The notes below the pieces were generated by a model. The model worked only from the letters and a program-made list of their open reading frames with translations. It was not told the DNA's origin and searched no databases. The position numbers and the translations under genes were made by a program. Shown here in pieces: positions 46,295 to 56,081 of a stretch of DNA of 56,081 bases (the first letter of the stretch is position 1; every line of letters starts with the position of its first letter). Location of the stretch: positions 51,809-107,889 of the forward strand of contig WELA01001870.1 in assembly GCA_009602735.1 (NCBI GenBank), given 5' to 3'. Source of the DNA: Mesotaenium endlicherianum. Taxonomy: Eukaryota; Streptophyta; Zygnematophyceae; Zygnematales; Mesotaeniaceae.

Positions 46295-49200
46295 ATGGCA
46301 TGGGTACTGTACGCTTTGCTGGTACTTGGAGTGTTGTCGAACTTTTCCGGAGCTCTTTCAGCGGTGGAGTCCTCAGAACGCTCAGGCCAGCTCACTTGAG
46401 CCTTCAAAAACTTAGTGGCGGCCAATTAATGAATATTGTGTTCGTGCAGTGAACCGGATGTTATGCACTTGTCGGTTTCAACGAATTGAGAGTTGCGTTC
46501 AAATGTGCCAAAACACAGGCCTTGTCTGAATCTTCATCACATTCACTTCGATACATCGGACCTGCTTAGCTTATTTTTTTGAGGGGCGGGCCTTGAGCGG
46601 GTGAGCAGGTTATCTCGTGAGACTGAGGTCTGCGCCATCTGTAGCACAAAGGGCGAAGTCGTCACCTTCCCTCTTCCCCAGGGTGGCTGGTAGCCCTCAG
46701 AAGATTAACTTTCACAGTCGAGCCAGCCTGTCACACGCTGCTGGCTTGACCCGAAGCCATGTCAGTACGCTGCTCAAAGCTGGCATAGCGGAGGGGAGGT
46801 TAATTTACAGGTACGGCAATTGATGGGGCGAGAGGAGTCCTTTGTCCAGCATCATCATCCTGTTAGCTTCCACTGTAGCCCACATGTGAACCTAGTTCTC
46901 AAGTCACTTTCCAGCTCCAAAACCTTCACTCTTACTCGTTATCTCAGCGGCAGATTTATGCAGGCACTAGATGCTGTCTTTCGGCCGAGTCAAGTTCTTG
47001 CATATTTCTGCTCAAGCGCATACGTACACCCCGCTCTGCTCTCCATCTGTAGTCTATACTGCTGCAGTTAGCAAGGCCCAAGCCTCTATGTATGTCGTCT
47101 CTTGCGCACGTATCTTTGAATACCTCAGCTGCATCCATCTATGCCATGCATCATGCATGTCATAACCGGCTCCCCACAGAACAAACCCTACCTTGTATCC
47201 TACCTGAGCGGGCGTACCCTACGAATGAGTGGGTGCAGCTACACCGTCCTGGTCAACGGCTTCTCGGCTGCGCTCACGGAGGCCGAGGTCGAGGCTCTGC
47301 GGAGAGACCCCGCCGTCGGACACATCGAGAAGTCCCGCCTGCTTCGGCTCCACACCACCCACACGCCGGCATTCCTGAACCTGCCCAACACGCTGTGGAA
47401 GGCCAGCGGGGGAGACGCCAACGCGGGGGAGGGCCTGGTGATCGGCGTCATCGACACCGGCATCTCGATCGAGAGCCCCGCTTTCGCCGACAACGTACGT
47501 GCGTGCGTGCATTGGCGTCGCTCCGAGATGCACATTGCGTGCGCGCGTGTGCGCTCGCACATGCCTGAATGCACCCTCCCCTCATACGCCGTACCTGGCC
47601 GCCACCACATACACGCACATGCGCAGCAAGCCTGCGAGACTGTGCGTCACCATTGATTGAAAGTTGGCCACGTCCGCAACCCGGTCTCACCCTCCCGGCT
47701 TCTCACGCCCCCCTTGAGGCCAGTTTGCAAGTTCGCACTACTGGTGCGTAATAGGCTGGGGTCGAAGCTAGGGGGGATAGGAGTAAATGGTGGACGTAGC
47801 AGTAGCATATGAACAGAGCGGAGCTGAGCGCGGCAGTCCTCAGCGTGTCTTCCCTGCGCTGACACTTGGAGCCATAGCATACGAGGTCTCCGACTGTCGT
47901 TGTGCATCACTGCTCTCACTCTTGTCCCGGAAGACTCGTCAGGCTGACCTGCACTGTGGCCAGCAGGGGGTGTCCGCAGACGTGCGCGCTCTGCATGTAC
48001 TCCGGCAGGCACCCTGGTATTGATCTAGATGCTACCACTACGTGCACGCGTGTGCCAGCCGGCTGCTGTGCTCGCCGTACGCATGTAGTGATGCATGCCC
48101 GCTGCATGGGGGCACTTGGTGCACGCTAGCTGGGGGCCGTGGTGGCTCCGACGCCAGCTGTGCCTGCCCGCTGTGCATATGCCAGCTGTCTTGCTCTGTA
48201 GCATGTGCACGCAGCCATGCCCATGCCCATCTGACAGCCCGCCGTGGCGTCCCCCCCCTCTCCCCTGCCACATGTCGCCGTGCAGACGAGCAAGCCGTAC
48301 GGGGCGCCGCCCAAGTACTGGAGGGGCAAGTGCCAGGTCACCAAGGACTTCCCGAAGTGCAACAAGAAGGTGATAGGGGCCCGCTTCTTCTCTGGCGGCT
48401 TTGAGACTCAGTATGGAGCAATATCAACGGAGGACTACGTCTCTCCCAGAGACGCCAACGGCCATGGCACGCACGTGGCAAGGTATGTGCGCATGCATCC
48501 CTTGGCCTGGCCTCCTTGTGGGCCCGCACGCTGGTTGAATACAGGGCCGCCCCCTGGCACCTGCTGCTCACTGTGAGGGCGTGGCATCGAGGGGGCCACC
48601 TGGCGGCCATGAGAGAGGGCGAGCATGAGAGGGAGAGGCAGAGGCAGAGGGGGAGGGATAGAGAGAGAGAGTGTGTGCGCAGACATGCATGCGGGGGTGG
48701 GCGTTGGTCTCCCCCCACTGGCTCTCCCAACTGGCTGCAGCTGAGACCCCGGGAGGAACAGCGAGCGGGGGGATGGCCAGGTGCCCACTCTTCCTTCTCC
48801 CTGTGAGAGTATGGTATCATAGGAGCGCGTGTAGGCAGAGAGCAGGCAGGCAGATTATTCAGCTGCGAAGTAGCGGATGCGGCCTGCTGGCAGCTGCTTA
48901 TGCAGGTCCTCCGCTGTCACACTTTTCTCGGAAGCCCCCCCCCCAGACCCCCCCGCCACCCGGGCTCTGCCCTATACACTTCTTACGATCGCTTGCCTTG
49001 CCATCCATTGTTCTCCACTGCTGCCGTACGACCTGGCTCTTCAGGCTCTGCATGCATCCTCCAGCAAGGTGCCGCAACCCTACGCTGCCACATGTCCCCT
49101 CCTCCGCGTGGGGCTTCTTTCGTCCTGCCTAAGTCACGGTCCCTGGGCAGCGGGACCTTGGGGCACCCCTCCGTGCCCCCGAAAGCTCTCGTTTGCTGAC

Positions 49201-50399
49201 GGCTTTCTATCAAATACTGGTGTCTGCTGCTCTGGGTACCCTGCACTGGTTGCAGCACAGTGGCTGGCAACACCACAGGTGTCCCCTCTCTGAGTTTGAG
49301 GCAATCGACGTTTTTACTACTCCTTTTTCTGATATACATCACCCTAATCATGGCCCTGTCGTTGCAGCACTGTGGGCGGCAACCGCGGGTGCCACACAGG
49401 AGGTTTACTAATAATACCGTATTTCGTACAATAAATATCGTATATCCTATTTGTATCCATAAACCGCTGCCGTGTCGGTCGTTGCAGCACGGCGGGCGGC
49501 AACCATGGATACCCTATCAACTTCCTGGGCGTGCCGATCGGGAAGGCGAGCGGGATGGCACCGCGCGCACGCCTGGCGGCCTACAAGGTCGCGTGGATGG
49601 CGGCAGGCTCCAGCGATGCGACAGCTGCCACCGACGACATCGTGGCCGCCCTGGACCAGGCGGTGGCCGACGGCGTCGACGTCATCAACTACTCGCTGGG
49701 GGGGGGGCCCCCGGACTTCTTTGCGGACGAGGCCATAAGCTTCCTGCTGGCTGCCGACGTGAGAGCATCCTCTGCTCCCGCAGTCCCCGCTGCCTGTCTG
49801 CCTGCCTGCCTGCCTGCCTGCCTGGTGTGTGCGCCACCTGTCGATTGCTCGCCGCAGCTCGTGACAGGGTCTGCCGGCAGGGAAGGCGAGGCGGCGGGGC
49901 GAGCGCGCATGCGAATGAGCAGTGGCCGGCGGCGAGATTCTGACCCCGTGCAGGCTCTGAAAGTCGGTGCTCGCTTCTTGCACCTGGGCAGCTGGCTGGC
50001 CTGGCCAGCTGGTTGCCAGTTGGCTCCTCCAGCGCTGTGCTCTGCTTCTTCTCTCCGAAGAGTTGGAAGGAGAATTCGGGAGATGGGGGGTGGACGTTTG
50101 GCAAGCCTGTTGCTGCTGCGGGGGTGAGCTCGTTTGTGGGCGGGGCGGGCGGGTGCCTCTCGGGGTTTGCTGGTCACACCTGCCTTTCCAACCTGCTTGT
50201 GTGCTTTCTGAGATGGGGGGTGCTGCTTCTCTTGCGCAGGCGGGTGTGCTGGTCTCCTGCTCCGCCGGCAATTCTGGGCGCGAGCGCGACCAGCTCACCA
50301 GCGGCGCGCCGTGGGTTCTCACAGTTGCTGCCAGGTGAGATTGTCTATAGCTGAGAGGTTTATGTATATATTAAAAACCTCTTAACCTCTCAGCTAAAC

Positions 50400-50431
<32 letters not shown>

Positions 50432-50436
50432 GGGGN

Positions 50437-50481
<45 letters not shown>

Positions 50482-52113
50482 TAAGGGAGCGAGGGAGGTG
50501 CTTGGGAGAGGGCGAGGGTGAGGGTGCAAGAGGAGATGCCTGCAAAAGATAGTGTGTGAGGCGGGCTGCTGCACTCTCCGGTTTGCCTTCAAGAATGGGA
50601 GCGGCAGCTGCCGGCGGGGGGAGGTTCTGCTTCCCTTGGCGTGTGGCCGGGCCTTTCCGCGCTCTAGGGTCTCATCCGCTTCTCTCTCGGAGTACTATGC
50701 ACAGGCGCCACGCTCGATGGGGTTCTCTTTTTCGAGTGCTTGAGCTCGGGGGTGGGCCCGGGGGTGCGCTCTCCTACCCTAGCCGCATGGCCCTTGCTGG
50801 AGACCCCAAAGACCCCAAGTGCAAATTGTGTGACTGCTTTGCTCGGGCCCACAGCCCTCTGCAGCGTGCTGCGTGCTGAGCCCTGCTGGCATGGAGCCCC
50901 AAGTCCTCCCAAACTCTTCGACGGGAGGTTGCCTGATACCTAACACTCCCCCCTTCCCCCCCCGCCCCCCCCTGTGGGAAATGCTGCTGGGCTGGTCTGG
51001 GCTGCTGCGGTCTCTCTTTTGGGAGAATCACGGCAGCACCCACGACCGAGGCGATTACATCAACGGCGTGAAGCTGCAGACGGGGAAGGCGTACTCTGGG
51101 GCGGGCTTCACCGTGGGCACCGGCGCCAAGCTGCTGCCTCTCATCTACGCCGGCGACGCCGCCCGAACCAGCGGCAGTGCAAGCGTGAGGCCTCTCGTCC
51201 TTGCTCGCCCTCCTCAGCTCGCAGAGCCCTCATCTGGAACCCTAAAAGTTATACCAAACCCCAACTGGAACCTGAAACTCTTACCTGGGAGCAAAAGCCC
51301 CGACCCTCAAGCCCGGCAACATCCCTCCTCTCTCATTTGAGGGCGTATGTGGCAGGTCGGAGATCTCACCTAGTCAGTTTCACATTGTTCAGTTGGGTTG
51401 GCGAAACTCTCACCTTCATCCCTTCTATCTAAGAGTAGCCGCAGTTGTGGCTGTATACCTCCCTCCCTGTGGGCCCCTGGCCCTTGGCAAAAGTTGGCCG
51501 CTGTACGAAGGGTGGGGTGACTGCTGCGTCGTTGCCCGACACACGTCTCCGTCATGTCACATGGGGAAATTGGCGGTCTTATGTCTCAAGCGCCTTAGTA
51601 GGTGTCATCTGCGCTACTTGCGGAACTATTCTTCCTCATGCCCCCGGCCTGCAGCTCAGGTGTCATCTCTCCGACTGTTTCTTTCTCCAATTTCAATTGA
51701 CGCGCTCCTCTCCTTGTTCTCCCCTTGCCCTTTTTTCAACATGCAGGCAGCGAAGGCCGCGCTGTGCCTACGCAACACGCTCAACCCCTCCAAGGTCAAG
51801 GGCAAGATTGTCATCTGCGTGCACTCCCAGGCAGGCGGCGACGAAGAGAAGGGGGACGTCGTCCGCGCAGCTGGAGGCATCGGCATGGTGCTCGCTAACG
51901 ATGCGGCGAGTGGGAAAGTCCTTGTGTACAATAACGTGTACAGCCTCCCTGCTGTGCACGTCACGTACGTCGACGGGCAGGCCATGATCAAGTACGCCAG
52001 GACCAAGAGGTGCGCTCCCTTCACCTCCTTCTTTGTATGGTCAATGATCATGGTGTTCAATGTGCATTGAAGCGCATGAGTGCGTGCAGGCGTGTGTGCC
52101 TGTGCGTGTAATT

Positions 52114-52196
<83 letters not shown>

Positions 52197-52197
52197 N

Positions 52198-52234
<37 letters not shown>

Positions 52235-52438
52235 GGCCTTGCCACAGGGTAGCTGACTTTGGAATGAAGCAGCTGTGCCGTAGAAAGGAGAGGCGCACGC
52301 TCACAACTTTGCAACTTGTGGTGTTGTCTGTTTGGCTTCTTTGCTTGCTGTCCAGCTGCCAGCCCCGGGCAGCACACTACACCAACGCACGTGGAGAGGC
52401 TTAAGTCAAACGTCCGTGCACGCTTGTGCGCGCGTGTG

Positions 52439-52479
<41 letters not shown>

Positions 52480-53304
52480 AGCCCGCAAGGAAGTATCACT
52501 GGCGTGACGGCGCCCTTGGGACTCCGGGCGCCAGCTCTCGCCGATTTCTCCACCCGCGGGCCGCTCTCAAGCACGGCGGGCAACGTGTTGAACTACGTGC
52601 TCAAGCCCGACGTGGCGGGCCCAGGCGTCGACATCTGGGCAGCCTGGCCGGGTGGTGAGGCAAACATGCTCTCTGGCACGTCCATGGCCGCCCCCCACCT
52701 GGCGGGCTTGGCCGCTCTGATCAAGCAGAAGCACCCTGACTGGAGCGTATTTGCCATCAAGTCCGCCATCTCCACCACCGCCTCCACGCTCGACAACAAG
52801 AAGCTCCCCATCCGCGACGGCAGCGGGTTGGCGACGCCCTTTGGGGTCGGCTCTGGCCAAATCAACACTGCCGGCGTCTTGGACCCTGGCCTGGTGTACG
52901 ACTCCTCCATCTTGGAGATGGTTCTTTTCCTCCTGGAAATTGATGAGGATAAGACCCTGGACTACTTCGACCTGCCAGCCGGCAAGAAGGCGATCAAGCC
53001 ATACGATCTGAACGTCCCCAACATCGCAGCCCCGGCTCTTGTCCGCACGCTCACCTTCAAGAGGGTGGTGAAGAGCGTGGCGACGAGCGTATCGACGTAC
53101 AAAGCTGCCGTCGTTGCGCCGGCCGGTGTCAGCGTCAAGGTGGAGCCCTCCTCGTTCACAATAAGCCCTGGGAAGTATGTCACCTACAGAGTGACGTTCA
53201 CTGTGACGAGCGCGACTTCCACGTGGAGCTTTGGCAGCTTGACATGGACGGATGGCAAACACTCGGTGAGATCTGTGCTGGCAGCCCAACCTGTCCGAAA
53301 GTAG
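46295..53304 (+). CDS. Secreted subtilisin-like serine protease (plant subtilase, S8)
   Basis: Extracellular endoprotease. Exon 1 from 46295 encodes a signal peptide (MAWVLYALLVLGVLSNFSG). Further exons: 46609-46810, 47239-47494, 48286-48482, 49488-49758, 50240-50334, 51037-51184, 51747-52009, 52482-53304; about 785 residues. The I9 propeptide runs from YLVRLRSAPS to YSYTVLVNGFSA. The catalytic triad is Asp in VIGVIDTGI, His in DANGHGTHVAS and Ser in SGTSMAAPH; the oxyanion Asn is in SCSAGNSG. A PA domain (KVKGKIVICVHSQAGG to YSLPAVHVTYVDG) is inserted before ADFSTRGP, and a fibronectin-III-like domain ends the protein. Internal exons agree in phase. The exon 1-2 border does not: a GT donor in the right phase is lacking, and a GC-AG intron at 46385 would restore phase. 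Exons are GC-rich, unlike the neighbouring transposon block. Confidence 0.92.
49249..49504 (+). repeat. Triplicated 3' splice site region in subtilase intron
   Basis: Three near-identical segments of about 24 bases, each containing TTGCAGCAC, GGC and GGCAAC, lie at 49249, 49361 and 49481. Only the last leads into the coding exon (STAGGNHGYPINF). The first two offer acceptor-like TTGCAG followed by the same first codons but lose similarity soon after. Confidence 0.75.
50411..50479. repeat. GA tract followed by G run with n
   Basis: About ten GA dinucleotides are followed by a run of about 49 G positions interrupted by n at 50436. It lies in the intron after exon 50240-50334. The n is probably a gap at a run that could not be sequenced through, so the length is not reliable. 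Confidence 0.85.
52112..52233. repeat. (GT)n-(GA)n microsatellite with n
   Basis: About 13 GT units switch to nearly 50 GA units, with n at 52197. It lies in the last intron of the subtilase gene. A second (GT)n tract at about 52,440-52,476 runs directly into the acceptor GCGCAG of the last exon. Confidence 0.9.
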
Positions 53305-54338
53305 GCCGTCGCGAGTTGGTTGCACGGGCACCTCAGAAGAGCAGTAATTTATTCTTGTGGGGTTTGGCATTTGACAACCTCTGGCCTTATCTGTGCATAG
53401 GAAAAATGTTAACGCATGACGCTCCTTCATGCTCTTGACAAGCGCTTGTCAAGAGTTGCAACTTCTGACCACAAGTAGCCTATTCTATGCACTTCACAAT
53501 TACTTTCGCATTACAATTTTATATAATTTCGTTTTTGTGCAGTAAATTAGCCACGCCTCAGTGTTGTTCAAATGTCTATATATAAGCTGACCCGGATTCA
53601 CCTGTCATTTGTGCACTGCTGTAAAATTTACAGCTTTGTACAACTTTAAACAAAGTCCAGTTCCAATGTGGGTGGGTATGCCAATATTTATTCTGAATTA
53701 TATTTTGTCTATCGGATTGGTCACTGGTGTACGCCTTTTGATTGAGACACGTCCTAGTTTCCCCTCACCCTCACTGGAGCATTTACTATTTCCGACATTC
53801 AACGCTCATTTGATTCCTAACAGTATCTATTTGGAAAATCCTGTGAGTAATTATGCTGCAAATACTCACACGCTGGACCACAGATTTTAAGATAAGTGCA
53901 AGATTTTCGGGAATATGTTTGGTTCCTGAGATCAAATTGTGCCCTTGCTTTTGCCCACAAGCCCAACACTTCAACAAGAATGACTAACCAAAATTACAAA
54001 GAAAATAAAGAGTCATTGAGAAGAAAGGGCAGACTAACACCCCATCCATAACATGCCTAAATGTTCACTTGAAAGAGAAGCTGGACAACAAGAGAGGCAA
54101 GAGACGTTGACCAATAGTACATTGTAAAAGCATACGATATAATCAATTTATCAGCAAAGATCATAAAGCAAATAGTCAAAACAAATGTTATTCACGAGTA
54201 ATGAACTTTGGAAAGATTGCATCACTTCACATATGAACTTTGCATTTGAAGTCAAAAGCCGTCAATTCCTTTTGGCTCTGGACTCACCATAGCTGTGCAT
54301 GTCAGAGCGAGTCTGTCATTTGTATTTAGTGTTTTTAA
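53305..54338. other. Intergenic after subtilase
   Basis: AT-rich. A TATATATAAG box at about 53,577 precedes an ORF (53609-53890) for 93 residues with a hydrophobic stretch and no recognised domain. It is too weak to call as a gene. The remainder shows nothing recognisable. Confidence 0.45.
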
Positions 54339-54586
54339 ATGCTCTGGAGTCTCGAGTCTCGACTCCAGGACTCCAGACTCCAGGGATAACTTTTCTTGAA
54401 TTCCGTTTCACGCTGCACATATCAGAGACTCGGGAGTCGGGAGTCGGGAGTCGGGAGTCGGGAGTCGGGACTCGAGGCCCCAGTGTTGAAACTTGAGAGT
54501 CGAGACTCGAGACTGGTCGAGACTCGAGACTAGAGACTCGGGAGTCGGGACTCGGGAGTCGGGACTCCGAAGACTCGAGCTAAAAG
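54339..54586. repeat. GACTC/GAGTC short-repeat cluster
   Basis: Dense direct and inverted copies of GGGAGTC, GAGACTC and GACTCCAG. One stretch has five consecutive GGAGTCG units near 54,430-54,466. The units are self-complementary in pairs, so the region can form hairpins. It lies 340-590 bases upstream of the next start codon. Confidence 0.8.
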
Positions 54587-54726
54587 CCTGCCAGGAGCTG
54601 CTTGTATTGGCTAAGTGCTTAGATTCTATTCCTTTTCGCGGTACAGACCTGAAGCAGAATCCAAGATTATGGTATGAGCTCTCGGGAATTCCGAATGGAA
54701 ATCGACATGCGGCTTGTGGTATTTGC

Positions 54727-54734
54727 TATTTAAG
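54727..54734 (+). promoter_or_regulatory. TATA-like box of Gly/Pro-rich protein gene
   Basis: TATTTAAG lies 199 bases upstream of the ATG at 54926. It is the only TATA-like motif in this interval, which is otherwise of mixed composition. Confidence 0.3.
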
Positions 54735-54925
54735 CTGAGTCCTTCGACAAACCATCGCCAAGTACACTTCCAAGTGGCAAGCAAAGAGCTGCTTCAAGCA
54801 TGCCCATTCGTCCTTTCGTCCACCTACCAACGTCCCCGGTTGTCGTACTGACGAGCAATTAGTCGACTACATTACCTCCAGCTCAATCGAGTGCCCTGTG
54901 CCCAATTGCCTGCGCCTCTTTCAAA

Positions 54926-55720
54926 ATGGACCACAGAAGTTTGATGCTCGTCGTGTTCATTCTACAGGCGTATGCCCTTGTAGAGCTCACCCAAGGTAAG
55001 AATGATCGTAGATTGCCCTCCGTATATGACAAGGTTAAGATTAACTTGATTCTCCCGCCAGCTACTCTTGCTCTACTCTATGCAAGGGACTTCTGGAATC
55101 AACTGTTCCTGAGACTTTTCTAGAAGTCATCTCACAGTCCGGAACTGAAGGTTGACCGTCAATGTTTGTTTGCAGGAGTTAGGACCGGGCCGGGTTCTGG
55201 AGCACCAGTTCCTCCTGGCCCAAAGTCTGACGCTGAAGACGATTCGAGGCCCCTTGTCCCCGGAGGCAGGGGAGGAAATGCACCCCCCTTTCCCGCTGGG
55301 GGCGTCGGCAGGCCCGATCAGGGGTCAAGACCCCTGTCTCTAGGAGGAAGAGGAGGAAATGCGCCCCCTTTCCCTATTGGCGGCGCTGGCAGACCCGACC
55401 AGGGGTCCCGGCCCTCCACCCCAGGAGGAGAAAGAGGAGGAAATGCGCCCCCCATGCTGAGCGGAGGTGCGGGGAGGCCCGGCAGGTTACAGGGCCCAGG
55501 AGGGAGAGCTGGAAACCCACCACCCAGTCTCACTTGGGGAGCTGCAGCTGGTGGAAACAATGCACCCCCCCCCATGCCTACTGGTGAACAGGGTATAGGT
55601 GGACGTCCAGGCGGGCCAGGTGGCGGCCCTGGCAGAGGGGGCGCCAGTGGTGCCGTGTGCGGCATTCTGAAGAGCAGCAGGAAGGTCAAGATCTACTCCA
55701 AGGGCACCCTCAGGTACTGA
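54926..55720 (+). CDS. Secreted Gly/Pro-rich repeat protein, function unknown
   Basis: Exon 1, 54926-54995, encodes a signal peptide (MDHRSLMLVVFILQAYALVELTQ). Exon 2 starts at 55176 after TTTGCAG and joins in phase (G-GA, Gly). Exon 2 carries about three imperfect repeats of some 25 residues with the core GGRGGNAPPFP, then GRPDQGSRP, followed by more Gly/Pro-rich sequence and a basic end (SSRKVKIYSKGTLRY). In this reading it is about 205 residues. The stop at 55718 overlaps a possible donor (CTCAG/GTACTG), so a further exon to the right cannot be excluded. Composition suggests a wall or matrix structural protein, but no known family is matched. Short ORFs on the other strand here are shadows. 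Confidence 0.55.
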
Positions 55721-56081
55721 GTCGTGCTCGTGGCCATGGCTACTTGCCTTAAAGTGCTTAAATCGTGTCACACAGGCTAGTACAGATGCTGTGGCTTGCC
55801 GCATGTTGCGATGGGGAGAAAGTCAAAGACAGCGCATGTCTTGTGGACCTGCAACAGTCATGTATGTGGGCTGGTCTGCCAGTATATTTCCTACAGGCAA
55901 CCCTCCTCGTGCTCGCCTCACAGCTCCCCATACACAAGAAGTGATAGCAGAGGCATTATTCTGTCATCCTTTTGTGCAGAATGCACACTGCCAGTACTGG
56001 GGACAATGAGCAGCAGACAGCCTGTTGTACTGCCTCTGAGCACAAGCACTGCCCTGTACCCTCCCCCCCCCCCCCCCCCCC
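55721..56081. other. Right end of window, no gene recognised
   Basis: A short frame at 55791-56009 lacks known motifs and could be a further exon of the Gly/Pro-rich gene or chance. The window ends in a C run, which looks like an assembly edge. Confidence 0.4.

Noticed and set aside
53609..53890. Gene for a 93-residue membrane peptide
   Set aside because: There is a TATA-like box, but no known motif, no splice partner and no coding signal beyond an open frame.
1..56081. CRISPR array, bacterial operon or phage-like system
   Set aside because: All genes have spliceosomal introns and eukaryotic domains; repeats are microsatellites or transposon-derived.

Overview
The window is nuclear DNA of a streptophyte, most likely a seed-free land plant or a close algal relative. 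Three things point there. Its genes have many introns with GT-AG borders. The protein types are plant-like: a cyclophilin with U-box, a BRCA1 with RING, extended PHD and BRCT domains, and a subtilase with PA and fibronectin-like domains. Plant-type TTTAGGG telomere motifs lie near the left edge. I cannot name the species. The sequence comes from a draft assembly: single n placeholders stand at 3196, 5817, 7068, 50436 and 52197, and both edges are C-rich runs.

Layout: 867-9789 (+) is a U-box/cyclophilin gene (CYP65/PUB49/PPIL2 type) whose middle is disturbed by a perfect 1,250-bp duplication between two n characters. 11307-12872 (+) and 16478-18154 (-) are two convergent four-exon genes for catechol-O-methyltransferase-like enzymes of 242 residues each, with a GC-rich, decayed LRR-like remnant between them. 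20374-24448 (-) encodes a probably plastid-targeted CPBP/CAAX-type membrane protease. It is divergent from 25200-32082 (+), a BRCA1 orthologue of about 1,105 residues in 15 exons. 33.9-45.0 kb is a transposon block: a diverged LTR copy, a 4.65-kb piggyBac element with a broken transposase and a MITE inserted in it, and two solo LTRs in opposite orientation, each with its own 4-bp target duplication. 46295-53304 (+) is a secreted subtilisin-like protease. 54926-55720 (+) encodes a small secreted Gly/Pro-rich repeat protein.

The genes do not form a pathway. They are ordinary separate eukaryotic genes: splicing-linked prolyl isomerase/E3 ligase, small-molecule methylation, plastid membrane proteolysis, DNA repair and extracellular proteolysis. 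The most unusual features are the animal-type COMT pair, the GC-rich genes whose 3' splice sites are preceded by TG/TGCG microsatellites instead of pyrimidine tracts, the triplicated 3' splice site in the subtilase, and the dated nest of transposon insertions. Exon borders were assigned by eye from GT/AG signals, reading phase and family similarity; no transcript data were available.
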